Source: AWTP1-13 sp963797005 (GTDB lineage: Bacteria; Pseudomonadota; Alphaproteobacteria; Rhizobiales; Hyphomicrobiaceae). From it: a stretch of 64,000 nucleotides of DNA. Both the position numbers and the translations under genes were made by a program. The stretch's first letter is position 1; every line of letters starts with the position of its first letter. Shown here in pieces: positions 45,445-54,838 of the stretch. The stretch covers positions 381,065-445,064 of the forward strand of contig CAWCOF010000011.1 of assembly GCA_963797005.1 (NCBI GenBank). Reading direction: 5' to 3'. Under the pieces are notes generated by a model that saw only the letters and a list, made by a program, of their open reading frames with translations, ran no database searches and was not told where the DNA came from.

Positions 45445-45997
45445 TCAGTGCATACGGAGCGAGCCGATGAACCGGTCCGCATCGGGCGATCGCGCCGAGC
45501 CGGCAGGCCCGGCGTACGTGAGGGTCACGATCCGGCGGCCCTCGATGGACGAGTAGGACCGCACCGCCAGGCCTTGCCGAACACCCAACGGCATCGTAGG
45601 CCGTCAAACCCTGCTTTGTCGCCCAGTCGACGCTGAGCCACTTGCCGCCATCCATGTGCTTGGCTGCGTTATCCAGGCCGCCCTGCAGGTTGTCGCGGGG
45701 CTTGGAGATGTCGACGTCTGGGGGATAGCTCGCCGTCTGCACGACATAGGCGATGTCGCCCACCTCAACCATGTATTGATGCATGGTGTAGGCGGCGCCG
45801 GTACCGGTCTTCATCTGGGTGGCCGTGTACCTGGGGTCCGACGGCAACTCGGCGGTGAAGCTCCGGTCGGGGCCCGTCATTTTGTGCCAGACGCCCAGAC
45901 TTTGGGCGCCCGGACTTTGGGCCCATGCGCCGCCCGCCCAGGCGAGCATCGCTACGCCCAACAGCACCGCCAGCCAGCCACGTATGCGCTTCGCCAT
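45445..45997 (-). CDS. Exported protein, one frameshift
   Basis: About 184 residues. A signal peptide (WLAVLLGVAMLAWAGGAWAQ) is followed by a beta-strand-rich part (RSFTAELPSDPRYTATQMKT, YVVQTASYPPDV). After WATKQGLTAYDAVG the frame breaks; dropping one base of the CCC at 45584-45586 continues as RQGLAVRSYSSIEGRRIVTL, ending RFIGSLRMH at the TGA 45445-45447. It looks like a small periplasmic protein of unknown function. The uncorrected frame would run to 45392. Confidence 0.65.
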
Positions 45998-46092
45998 GTG
46001 CCCTCTGCCTCGGCCGATCCCGGGATGCCGGAAACATAGGGGTCGGTTCGGCGAAACCAAGGCACGCGGCTATGTGCTTTGGCCGCGGCTGA

Positions 46093-48210
46093 TTAGAAGC
46101 GGCCCTCGCCGACGAGATCGATGGCGGCACTGATACTGTCGAGCGCGGCCCGCAGCTCGCCCCGCTGCTCCTTGGAGAGCCGCCCGATCTCCACGCGCGG
46201 CGACAACGGCACGCCGGCTTCAGTATCGGCCAGCTGCTGTTCCAGCATCGTGCCGAGCAGCAGGCGGTGCGCGGCGATGATCGCCTCGATGTCGGAAGGC
46301 GCGCCCACGCCCGCCGCCGCCACGCCGCGGAACCGCTCCGGCGTGGACCTCGCCCTGACATCGTGCCGGATCGCCAGCACGCGGGCCGCGGTGAAGATCG
46401 GCATCAGCCCGCCGATCTTGAGGTCGGCGCGCCCGTTGTCGTCGGTGCGGATCTTGCCGAACATCGTGAGGGGTGCCCTCCAGTCGCGCGCAAGCTCGCT
46501 CAGGAGATGGAGGAAGGCCGGGTTCCGCCGTCCCGCGTCGAAGGCATAGTTCCAGATCTCTTCCCCGAGTGCCAGATCGCCGTGGACTGGCACCCCGTCG
46601 AAGAAGATGTCGACATTGAGCAGGTCCTTGGGCCGCTGGCGCCGCACCCAGCCGTCGATCGTCGCCCTCCAGCGCTCCGCGCTCATGCGCCATTGCGGAT
46701 TGCTGGCCATCACGCCGCCCTTGCACAGCGGGATGCCGGCGGCGTCGAGCATCGCGGCAATCTCGATGCCGAGCGCCTCGAACCACTGGTCCTGGGGACC
46801 GCCGGGCTCGCCCGACTGGTAGACGATCGCGTTGTCCTGGTCGGCGGCGAGCAGGGACTCGCCGCGCCCCGCCGAGCCCAGCACGAGCACCGCATAAGGC
46901 ACCGGCGCACGTCCCTTGCCGTCGGCGGCCAGCTTCGCCTCTGCCAGCTCGGCCGCACGTCGGGTCAAGACGCAGATCTCGGCGCTGATGACGGCCGAAA
47001 CCGTGCGCGGGTCCACCGCGTCAGCAACGAGGCTGCGCGCCAATGTCGGCACCTTCGACCAGGCCAGTGCCAGCGCCGTCAGGTCCTGGGCTTCGTCGAT
47101 CTCGTCGCCCAGCACGATGGCGGTCGTTGCCCGATGCCGCAGCAGGTTGCGCGTCGTCACCACGCCGACGATCTCGCCCTTGCGATTGCGCACGGCGAGA
47201 TGCCGCAAGCCCAGCCGCTCCATGCGCCCGATCGCGCGGTAGACGAAGTCGCCCTCCTCGACCGCGTGCAGCGGCCTGCTCATGATGCCGGCAATCGGTG
47301 CCCCGAGGCCTCCAGGTGCGTCGAGCGCGCGCATGAGGTCGCGCTCGGTGACGATGCCGGGCTCGCCGCTGCCCGTCACGAGAACGGAGCTGATCTTTTT
47401 TTCGATGAGCAGGCGGATCGAGTCGCCCACCGTCGCCGTGCCGGGAGCGGTGACCGCGGGTGCGCTCATGACGTCGCGCACGCGATGGCGGTAGACGAAG
47501 CTGTCGACGCGGGCGATTGCGTGCCGGCTGTCGCCCGGAGCCGGTGCCTGCTCGATGCTGCCGGCGCCGCTTGCCCGTGCCCGCTGCTCGTAGAGATTGC
47601 GGGTCGCCGACTCCGCCTCGGCCAGCGTGCGAATGCCGCGCTGGCGCAGCAGCGGCACCAGGCTTGCGAAAACGCGCGCCGTGGCGATGGCGTCGCCGAG
47701 TGCCGTGTGGCGGCCCACGATCTCGATCGACAGCAGGTCGCACAGCCGGTCGAGACTGTATTGGGCGAGCGCCGGCTGCGCCACCTCGGCCAGATCGCGC
47801 ACATCGAGCGTGCGAGGGCTTTGCCACGCGCGGCCGGCCAGCTCGTACTCGCGACGCAGGATCGTCATGTCGTAGGGCATCGTGTGCCCGATCAGCACCG
47901 ATGCGCCGATGAAGGCCTCGAACTCCGGGGCGACAGCGGCGAAGGACGGCGCCTCGCGCACCATGTCGTCGCTGATGCCATGGATCTTGCTCGCCACCGG
48001 CGGGATCGGCACGCCCGGATTGACCAGCCGGTCGAACGGCTCCGTCTCGACCGCCCCGTTGCTGCCGAGCCGCACCGCGCCGATCTGCACGAGGCGCGCC
48101 GTGCGCGCATCGAGGCCGGTCGTTTCCGTATCGACCACCACCGCGTCGAGACCCAGCAGCGGCGTCGATGCCGTGTTGGGGGCTTCGGGACGGGCTTGCG
48201 TGGCGGACAT
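46093..48210 (-). CDS. DEDDh exonuclease - CBS pair - DUF294 nucleotidyltransferase fusion
   Basis: 705 residues. Residues ~20-190: DnaQ-like 3'-5' exonuclease with Asp-Thr-Glu in VVDTETTGLD, GHTMPYDM and HTALGDAIATARVF (DEDDh). Residues ~240-365: two CBS motifs (VRDVMSAPAVTAPGTATVGD; LRHLAVRNRKGEIVGVVTTR). Residues ~390-530: DUF294 nucleotidyltransferase-like domain with GSAGRGESLLAADQDNAIVY, then its C-terminal helical domain. The GSxxRxE...DxD pattern resembles GlnD-type uridylyltransferases. A substrate-sensing nucleotidyltransferase coupled to an exonuclease is implied, but the target is unknown. No neighbour is cotranscribed. Confidence 0.9.
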   Translation of the reverse strand: MSATQARPEAPNTASTPLLGLDAVVVDTETTGLDARTARLVQIGAVRLGSNGAVETEPFDRLVNPGVPIPPVASKIHGISDDMVREAPSFAAVAPEFEAFIGASVLIGHTMPYDMTILRREYELAGRAWQSPRTLDVRDLAEVAQPALAQYSLDRLCDLLSIEIVGRHTALGDAIATARVFASLVPLLRQRGIRTLAEAESATRNLYEQRARASGAGSIEQAPAPGDSRHAIARVDSFVYRHRVRDVMSAPAVTAPGTATVGDSIRLLIEKKISSVLVTGSGEPGIVTERDLMRALDAPGGLGAPIAGIMSRPLHAVEEGDFVYRAIGRMERLGLRHLAVRNRKGEIVGVVTTRNLLRHRATTAIVLGDEIDEAQDLTALALAWSKVPTLARSLVADAVDPRTVSAVISAEICVLTRRAAELAEAKLAADGKGRAPVPYAVLVLGSAGRGESLLAADQDNAIVYQSGEPGGPQDQWFEALGIEIAAMLDAAGIPLCKGGVMASNPQWRMSAERWRATIDGWVRRQRPKDLLNVDIFFDGVPVHGDLALGEEIWNYAFDAGRRNPAFLHLLSELARDWRAPLTMFGKIRTDDNGRADLKIGGLMPIFTAARVLAIRHDVRARSTPERFRGVAAAGVGAPSDIEAIIAAHRLLLGTMLEQQLADTEAGVPLSPRVEIGRLSKEQRGELRAALDSISAAIDLVGEGRF

Positions 48211-48384
48211 GGGTTGCAGCCTAGATCTGGGGCCCGGAATATCGCCCGCAACCCGAGATTGCTATTGCCGTGCGCGCGGCTTCCGAACTGGGCGAAAGAT
48301 CGATAATGGTCTCCCGTTGCGGAAACGATAGCATATTCAGGTCACGATCCTGGCATCAACACTGGCGCCAGGCAGCGGCCTGAT

Positions 48385-48435
48385 GGGGCCCAGATGGCGG
48401 GGCCCAGCTGGCGGGGCCCAGCTGGCGGGGCCCAG
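48385..48435. repeat. 14-bp tandem repeat (3.6 copies)
   Basis: Units GGGGCCCAGATGGC, GGGGCCCAGCTGGC (twice) and GGGGCCCAG, head to tail, in the intergenic region between the exonuclease fusion and the YggT gene (48211-48536). The nearly perfect copies suggest a length-variable minisatellite. The rest of the gap has no gene. Confidence 0.85.
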
Positions 48436-48536
48436 TGAGCACCGAGCCCGAGGTTTGGCGATTCCCTTTCAACCTGCGCCGGGAGGCACCATGATCACCC
48501 AGCTCTCCACTTTTTCGATCGCGTGACGCGGCGACG

Positions 48537-48845
48537 ATGACGCGTAGCACAAGTTTCCTGGCGCACTGGTACTACCACGTCCCGGACGTGATCCTTGCGG
48601 CGCTGATCTATTTGCTTGTCGCCCGGCTCATCCTCTCCGCGATCTGGGGTTCGGATGGCGACACGTTCATCACTCGGGTGCTCGACCGCATCACCAATCC
48701 CGTGCTGGCGGGTGTCGGCGCGATCACGCCCCGGTTGGTGCCGCTTCCTCTCGTCATCGTCTTCGCCGTCGTCTGGCTCGCGGCGCTGCGCCTTGCCCTC
48801 TTCATCGCGGTGACGGCGCGCGGCATTCGCCTGGCCCTGGGTTGA
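48537..48845 (+). CDS. YggT-family-like membrane protein
   Basis: 102 residues. Two hydrophobic segments flank a loop with FITRVLDRITNPVLAGVGAI, close to the YggT pattern of a helix followed by a DP-x-L-x-P-type loop. Members are small inner-membrane proteins with unclear roles in cell division or osmotic tolerance. Six bases separate it from the next membrane gene. Confidence 0.65.
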   Translation: MTRSTSFLAHWYYHVPDVILAALIYLLVARLILSAIWGSDGDTFITRVLDRITNPVLAGVGAITPRLVPLPLVIVFAVVWLAALRLALFIAVTARGIRLALG

Positions 48846-48851
48846 CGCGCG

Positions 48852-49178
48852 ATGCAGATATTGAGCTATCTCCTTCTGCTGGTCACGGTCGCCTTGTCGA
48901 TCTTCAACGCCACGCTGTACTCGCCGCTCTACGACGGCGTTGCCTATTTTCTCTATCTCTTCACCCGCCGGTCCGCCAACCTGTCGCCGGAAGTGCTCGC
49001 CTACGCGACGTCCGTCTTCCTGGGGCTCATGACGCTGCTCCTGGCGGGGATCCCGGCCGCTGCCTACGAGCGCATGCGCGGGCTCAAGCAAAGCACGCTC
49101 GTTTCCCTTGCCATCTGGATGATCGCCGCGGCGCTTCTGGCCTTGCCGGCGGCCATGCGCCTGCTCGGCGACGAGTAG
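48852..49178 (+). CDS. Three-helix membrane protein, unknown function
   Basis: 108 residues with three hydrophobic helices (about residues 4-20, 48-70 and 83-103) and a basic loop (YERMRGLKQST). It follows the YggT-like gene by six bases, so both are probably cotranscribed and may work together. I do not recognise the family. Confidence 0.6.
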   Translation: MQILSYLLLLVTVALSIFNATLYSPLYDGVAYFLYLFTRRSANLSPEVLAYATSVFLGLMTLLLAGIPAAAYERMRGLKQSTLVSLAIWMIAAALLALPAAMRLLGDE

Positions 49179-49205
49179 CGGCGCGATCGGGTACGGGCGC
49201 CAGGA

Positions 49206-50159
49206 TCAGCGCGCGGGCTTGGCCGTGGCGACCACCGTCGCCCAGTTGGTGCCCGATGCCGCCGCTGCGGTGTCGGTGCTCTCGAGCGTAGCGCCCGAGG
49301 TCATCTCCGCGGCCCGATCCTTTTGCTTGGCGGGCAACGAGCCGGTCGTCATCGGCTTGGCATCGAGCTGCACCAAGCGGTGGATGAACTCGACGTTGGC
49401 GGCGGCCTTGTCTGCCGGAAGGGTGTGCGCGGCGGTCAGCTTGGCCTCGTCGTACTTGCCCTGCAGGCCAAGGACCAGCGCCAGGTTCTGGCTGATGCGG
49501 GGCTCGCCTTCGCCGGCATTGGCGGCGCGCCTGAGCAGCGGCTCTGCCTTGTCGATCTCCCCGTCCATGGCATGGGCCAGCGCGAGGTTGTTGAGGATCG
49601 ACGGCTGATCCGGCGCCAGCGCAAGCGCGCGCTCGTAGAGCGGGATGGCATCGCCGTACCGGCCTTCCTTGGCGAGCACCGTGCCGCGTGCAGAAATGAT
49701 GCGCCAGTCCGGGTGGGTCGGGTCTTCGGCCCGCGCCAGGAGCTTCTGCGCCAGGCTGACCTGATCGAACTCGAGAGCGAGCCGTCCGTACTCGCTGTTG
49801 ATGCCGCGGTGGTTGCCGTTCAGCATAGACGCCTGCTGCAGCACGGCCAGCGCCTGCCGCTTCTCGCCCAGAGCCTTGAGGTTGCGGGCGTAGTTGTAAC
49901 CGGCCTCGGCGTCGCGCGGGTTCTTGGCGTAGGCCTCGCCCCAATACTGCGTCGCCTTGAGGAGCTCGCTCTTGCCGTCCGTCGCAACCGACGCCGTCGT
50001 CACGGGCTTGGGGGTTTCCGGCTGCAGGGACGCGAGCTGCGGCGGCGTCACGCCGAGCTGCGAGCAGGCGCCCGCCAGCAGGCTAATTCCGACGCTGGCC
50101 AGCAGACGTACGGCGCGGCGCATCCCATGCGCGCTGCAGCTGGTGTTGACGCTTGCCAT
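49206..50159 (-). CDS. TPR lipoprotein, TadD-like
   Basis: 317 residues. The N-terminus carries a lipobox (SLLAGAC) for attachment of the mature protein to a membrane. It continues with about five tetratricopeptide repeats (AEAGYNYARNLKALGEKRQA; RYGDAIPLYERALALAPDQP; GEPRISQNLALVLGLQGKYD). The order resembles TadD of tight-adherence secretion systems, but no other tad gene is present here. The ATG at 50159 follows GAGGGG. A scaffold role at the envelope is likely. Confidence 0.8.
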   Translation of the reverse strand: MASVNTSCSAHGMRRAVRLLASVGISLLAGACSQLGVTPPQLASLQPETPKPVTTASVATDGKSELLKATQYWGEAYAKNPRDAEAGYNYARNLKALGEKRQALAVLQQASMLNGNHRGINSEYGRLALEFDQVSLAQKLLARAEDPTHPDWRIISARGTVLAKEGRYGDAIPLYERALALAPDQPSILNNLALAHAMDGEIDKAEPLLRRAANAGEGEPRISQNLALVLGLQGKYDEAKLTAAHTLPADKAAANVEFIHRLVQLDAKPMTTGSLPAKQKDRAAEMTSGATLESTDTAAAASGTNWATVVATAKPAR

Positions 50160-50270
50160 GACGACCCCTCGCCCGTTTGTGCACCCCGCGTGATTCGCGG
50201 GCTCGAGGTATCATTTGGCGTCAGCGGTCAATTATTTGTTAATCGGCCCCATGCGTACTTTGCCGTGCGA

Positions 50271-50939
50271 TCAGCCGGGTTGCGGATCGAGCCGGGCGGC
50301 CGCCTCCCATTCCGCCATGGCCGGCAGGGCGAACACCGTGTCCACATAAGCCTGTGCGGTGCCGTCGTCGCCGTAGAGACGCAGGTCCGGAAGATAGGTG
50401 CGGAAGCGCGACGCCACCGGCGCGTACATGGCATCGGCCGCCGAGAAGGCGCCGAACAAAAAACACCCGCCCGCGCCGTGACGGCCGCGGCAGTCGCGCC
50501 ACAAGCCGACGATGCGCTGGACGTCGGCGCTCACTTGCTCGGGAAGGCGCGCCATCGGCAGGCGCCGCACCAGGTCCATCGGGCAATGCGTGCGCAGCGC
50601 CTGGAAGCCCGCATGCATCTCGGCAGCCGCCGACCGCGCGCAGGCACGAGCCTCCCGCTGCCGCGGCCAGAAGCCGGCTTCGGGATGCGCATCGGCCAGG
50701 AACTCGAGAATGGCCAGGCTGTCCCAGATCACCTGCCCGCCGGCCAGAAGCACCGGCACCTTGCCGGCCGGGGAATGCTTCAGGATCTGCGCCTTGGTTT
50801 CCGGCGTGCGCAGGGTGACGTTGATTTCGCGAAAGGGGATGCCGGCGTGCTTCATGGCGAGCCAGGGCCGCAAGCTCCAGCTCGAGATGTTCTTGTCGCC
50901 GATCACCAGCTCGTATGACATGGACGTCACGTCGGTCAT
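50271..50939 (-). CDS. Glutathione S-transferase family protein
   Basis: 222 residues. The thioredoxin-like N-terminal half has the active-site Ser (ISSWSLRPWLAMKHAG), the cis-Pro in GKVPVL and the glutathione-binding WDSLAILEFLAD. The helical C-terminal half follows. It probably conjugates glutathione to, or reduces, an unknown substrate in the cytoplasm. Start ATG 50939 (GAAAGG upstream) or ATG 50921. Confidence 0.92.
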   Translation of the reverse strand: MTDVTSMSYELVIGDKNISSWSLRPWLAMKHAGIPFREINVTLRTPETKAQILKHSPAGKVPVLLAGGQVIWDSLAILEFLADAHPEAGFWPRQREARACARSAAAEMHAGFQALRTHCPMDLVRRLPMARLPEQVSADVQRIVGLWRDCRGRHGAGGCFLFGAFSAADAMYAPVASRFRTYLPDLRLYGDDGTAQAYVDTVFALPAMAEWEAAARLDPQPG

Positions 50940-51053
50940 GGCCTTTCAACGGCCACGATGATTGGCCGCAATTGTCATTCGGCACCCGCTGCCGATAATG
51001 TCGACGCGAACCGGGCGGGTTCGCCCACGCATCCAGTCTCGGCGAAATCATCC

Positions 51054-52488
51054 ATGGCAACAAGAGAAGTGACGGTGCAGGCTCAAGCGCCGGCGGCCCT
51101 GCTGGTGGCACCCGACGCGGGCCGGAAATCGATCCCCATCTGGCTTGCCCGCAACGCGGACTGGATGGCCAGAGCGCAACTGAGCGATGCGCAAAGGTCG
51201 TGGGTGGTCGCGCAGGGGTTCAAGGGGGGCGCGAGGAAGCACCTCCTGCTGCCCGCTGCAGACGGCACGGTGGCCGGCGCGGTGCTGGGGCTCGGCGAGG
51301 AACGCGCCGCCGACCCGATGGACCGGCCGGAGCTTGCGGTCGGCGCACTGCCCGGCCTGCTGCCGCCGGGCCTTTATCATCTGGCCGACGAGGTGGCCGA
51401 CGCGGAGCTGGCCGCCGTCGCCTGGGGTCTCGGCGCCTATCGCTATCGCCGCTACAAGCCCGCAGCCTCCGACGATGTCGCCCAGCTCGAGGTCCCGCGC
51501 GGCACCGACCTGGGCGCCGCGCGCGCCCTGGTCGAGGCGGTGTGGCTCGGCCGCGACCTCATCAATACGCCGGCGAGCGATATGGGCCCCGAGGAGCTGG
51601 AGACCGCCGCCCGGCGCGCTCGCGGAGCAACACGGCGCCAGCGCCTCGAGCATCGTCGGCGACGATCTCCTCGCCAAGAACCTTCCCATGATCCACGCCG
51701 TCGGCCGCGCCAGCACGCGCGCGCCCCGGCTGATCGATCTGACTTGGGGTGCGCCCGGCGCCCGGCGCGTCACCCTGGTCGGCAAGGGCATCTGCTTCGA
51801 CACCGGCGGCCTCGACATCAAGCCCGCGAGCGCCATGCTGATCATGAAGAAGGACATGGGCGGCGCCGCCGCGGTGCTGGCGCTCGCCCACATGATCATG
51901 GCGGCCAAGCTGGACGTGCGCTTGCGCGTTCTCGTCCCCGCTGCGGAGAACAGCATCGCCGGCAACGCGTTCCGTCCCGGCGACGTCCTGATGAGCCGGG
52001 CCGGGCGCACGATAGAGATCGGCAACACCGACGCGGAAGGGCGGCTGGTGCTGGCCGATGCCCTGGCACTCGCCGACGAGGAAAGCCCCGACACGCTCGC
52101 CAGCTTCGCCACCCTCACCGGCGCGGCGCGGGTGGCGCTCGGGCCGGACCTGCCGCCCTGCTACACCGATGACGAGGACTTTGCGGCCGGCATCGGCGCC
52201 GCGGGCAACCGCGTCGGCGACCCGGTCTGGCGCATGCCTCTGTGGCGGGGCTACGAGCCCTACCTCGACAGCCAGGTCGCCGACATGAACAACGTCTCGG
52301 AGACGCCGTTCGCGGGCTCCGTGACGGCGGCCCTGTTCCTGCGCCGCTTCGTCAAGAACGCGCGGCGCTTTGCCCACTTCGACATCTACGGCTGGCGGCC
52401 GGCGGCGAGGCCGCTGGGGCCCAAGGGCGGCGAGCCGCACGGCGCGCGCGCCCTGTTCGAGGTGCTGCGGCGGGAGGCCAAACCTTGA
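51054..52488 (+). CDS. Leucyl aminopeptidase (M17 family), one frameshift
   Basis: About 477 residues. The first frame (from ATG 51054) gives the N-terminal domain to NTPASDMGPEELETAA. Removing one base from the CCC at 51610-51612 continues as GALAEQHGASASSIVGDDLL, then the two-metal catalytic domain: KGICFDTGGLDIKPASAMLI, KDMGGAAAVL and NTDAEGRLVLADAL, to the TGA at 52488. It removes N-terminal residues from peptides with two Zn/Mn ions. The 3' end overlaps the NlpC/P60 gene start. Confidence 0.92.
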
Positions 52489-53354
52489 ACGCGCCCCTTC
52501 TCGACCCGCGCCGTCACGCCTTCCGTAGCGACCTTGCAGCAGAATCCTTGCGCGGGCGCGTCTCGGCGCCGCGCTACTCGCGCGGCGAGGTACGCCAGAT
52601 CATTCATACGGCGGCGCCATTGCGGGGCAGCCCCGACGCGCGCGACAACTGGACCACTGAGGCCCTCTACGGCGAGTTCGTCACCGTCTACGACGAGCAG
52701 GACGGCTGGGCCTGGGTGCAGCTGCAGCACGACAGCTACGTCGGCTATATGCGCGCCAACGCGCTCTCCGCGCAGCTTGTGCAGCCGACGCACCGGGTCA
52801 AGGCGCTCGGCACGTTTCTGTTTCCCGCCCCCGACGTCAAGGCCTCGCCGTGGATGCAGGCGCACCTCAACGCCCGCCTCGCGGTTGCCGAGATGGGGCA
52901 GCCTTTCGCCAAGCTGCACGACGGCAGCTTCGTGCCTTCCCGCCACCTGGCGGAGCCGGGAAGGTTCGCCAAGGACTTCGTTGCCGTGGCGGAGCAATTC
53001 ATCGGCGTGCCCTACATGTGGGGCGGCAAGACGCGCCTGGGCCTCGACTGCTCGGGCCTCGCACAGACCGCGCTGCAGGCCGCCGGCATCGATTGCCCGC
53101 GCGACAGCGACATGCAGCAGGCCGAGCTCGGTGTCCCCATCGAGGTGGCCAAGGACCTGAGCGGCCTCGACCGCGGGGACCTGGTGTTCTGGAAGGGTCA
53201 CGTCGGCATCATGGTGGACAGCTTCCTGCTGCTGCACGCCAATGCCCACCACATGGCGGTCGCGCTCGAATCGCTCGGTGCCGCCGTCGACCGCCACGCG
53301 CGCACCGGGCTTGCCATCGCGGCGGTCAAGCGGCTGCCGCGCAAGGCCGCCTGA
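52485..53354 (+). CDS. SH3-like and NlpC/P60 domain cell-wall hydrolase
   Basis: About 289 residues. N-terminal SH3-like parts (residues ~35-120) bind the wall; the C-terminal NlpC/P60 domain has catalytic Cys in LGLDCSGLAQTAL, His in WKGHVGIMVD and a third polar residue in LLHANAHH. It should cut peptide crosslinks such as D-gamma-glutamyl-diaminopimelate. I place the start at the TTG 52485, overlapping the aminopeptidase stop (TTGA) with GGGAGG upstream. The pairing with a leucyl aminopeptidase suggests recycling or trimming of peptides released from the wall. No signal peptide is seen, so a cytoplasmic role is likely. Confidence 0.85.
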   Translation: MNAPLLDPRRHAFRSDLAAESLRGRVSAPRYSRGEVRQIIHTAAPLRGSPDARDNWTTEALYGEFVTVYDEQDGWAWVQLQHDSYVGYMRANALSAQLVQPTHRVKALGTFLFPAPDVKASPWMQAHLNARLAVAEMGQPFAKLHDGSFVPSRHLAEPGRFAKDFVAVAEQFIGVPYMWGGKTRLGLDCSGLAQTALQAAGIDCPRDSDMQQAELGVPIEVAKDLSGLDRGDLVFWKGHVGIMVDSFLLLHANAHHMAVALESLGAAVDRHARTGLAIAAVKRLPRKAA

Positions 53355-53370
53355 TACTGCGGCACAGACC

Positions 53371-54645
53371 CTAATTGAAGGCCTGCACCTGCCAGTTCGG
53401 TCGGCCGGTGCGCTCGCCGCCGGCTGCGGTGGTCGTCCCGCGCAGCGACGGACGCGTCGCAGCCTTGCTCTTGGTTTTGGTCTTGTGCGACGACGACTGC
53501 GCGCTCTTGGTCCGCTTCGAGACCTTGATCCGCGCCGGCGGTGCACCGCTACCGCCCGCAGCGCGATCTGCGAGGTAGGCGATGATCCTGCAAATGACGG
53601 TCATGTCCTCGCGGCTGCCCGCTCTCGTCGAGCCGGTGGAGGACCGTTGCGCCGCCGACGACGCATGGCCGCCAACCCTCTCACGCGCCGGCGATGATTT
53701 CTTGTCCGGCTTCTCGGGCTGCGGCGCGCTCACGGCGACTTTCGCAACCTTGGCAACCTTGGGCGCGCTCCAGCGCATCGCCGGCACGGGCCGGGCCTCC
53801 TCCGGCTCGCGCTCCGTCTTTGCCTGCGCGCGCGCTGCGTGCTGCTCTCCGTCCTCCCTCGTCGGCGGGCGTGCTGCGAGCTTGCGCTCGTCTTCCGGCT
53901 GCGGCCTGAGATCGGCCTGCTGCTGCTCGGCCGCGCGCTTTCGCTGCTCCTCCTCCCCGAACTGTGCCTCCGCCAGCTTGCGCTGCTCCTCGAGCCGCTT
54001 GGCAAAGGCTGCCCCGCGCTCTTCGGCTTCTCGCTCGTAGCGCTGCTGGGCTGCCAGCCGGCGGGCCTCGATGAGCGCGCGTTCCTCCTCCTGCTTCCGT
54101 TTCAGCTCGGCCTGTTCCTGCCCGGTCGACCGCAGCTTGGCTTGCTGCACCTCGGCCTGCCGCATCTCGGCTTCGCGTTGCAGACGCTCCTGCTCCGCGC
54201 GCTTGCGCTCTTCCTCCTGCCTGCGCCGGGCCTCGATCCGTTCCCGCAGCAATTTTAGCTCGGCCTGCCGCTGCTCGGCTTCGCGCCGCTGACGCGCCTG
54301 CTGTGCGAGCTGACGCGCCTCGGCGAGCTCGCGCTCCTCCTCCTGCCGTCGCCGGGCCTCCGCCTGCTCCTCGAGCCGCCTGATCTCGGCCTGTTGTTGC
54401 TCGGCTTGGCGGTTCTGACGATCCTGCTCCGCCTGCCGACGCGCGTCTGCGAACTTGCGCTCTTCCTCTTGCTGGAGCGCGGCCCGGGCTCTCTCCACGT
54501 CGCCGCGTTCGCGCTCCTCGATGGCTTGCGTGCTCTCCCGCGAGGCCTCCTGGCGGAACGAAAAACTGATGAGCCGCATCGAGGTCGCGGCAACCGCCAC
54601 GACCACGAGCAGTGCGATAATCGCCCCTATCAGCCTCACGTTCAT
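53371..54645 (-). CDS. Membrane-anchored long coiled-coil protein
   Basis: 424 residues. One N-terminal membrane helix (IGAIIALLVVVAVAATSMRL) is followed by about 240 residues of Arg/Glu/Gln-rich helix (EEERKFADARRQAEQDRQNR and similar), then a Pro/Ser/Lys-rich basic tail. The composition recalls TolA-like proteins, but there is no TolA domain and no tol neighbours. Converges with the NlpC/P60 gene. Function unknown. Confidence 0.65.
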   Translation of the reverse strand: MNVRLIGAIIALLVVVAVAATSMRLISFSFRQEASRESTQAIEERERGDVERARAALQQEEERKFADARRQAEQDRQNRQAEQQQAEIRRLEEQAEARRRQEEERELAEARQLAQQARQRREAEQRQAELKLLRERIEARRRQEEERKRAEQERLQREAEMRQAEVQQAKLRSTGQEQAELKRKQEEERALIEARRLAAQQRYEREAEERGAAFAKRLEEQRKLAEAQFGEEEQRKRAAEQQQADLRPQPEDERKLAARPPTREDGEQHAARAQAKTEREPEEARPVPAMRWSAPKVAKVAKVAVSAPQPEKPDKKSSPARERVGGHASSAAQRSSTGSTRAGSREDMTVICRIIAYLADRAAGGSGAPPARIKVSKRTKSAQSSSHKTKTKSKAATRPSLRGTTTAAGGERTGRPNWQVQAFN

Positions 54646-54838
54646 TTTTGCAGCCGCCCCGAGTTGTAGTACTAATACTTGTTGTTAATAGTGTATTCAG
54701 ATCGAATATACTGTTATTCTTCGGAAATTCAATAACTATTAATGTATTGGCTATGAAACCCGCGGATCGATTGTCCGCAGGTGGTGCGCGATTGCAATGC
54801 TCCGCCACCGGAGCAAGCACGCCAGCTCGCGACGACCG

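Noticed and set aside
46267..48306. A 679-codon open frame on the plus strand
   Set aside because: Antisense to the exonuclease-CBS-nucleotidyltransferase gene, whose motifs are unmistakable.
49206..50159. Evidence for a Tad pilus locus
   Set aside because: Only a TadD-like TPR lipoprotein is present; no tadA, tadB, tadC, rcp or pilin gene lies nearby.
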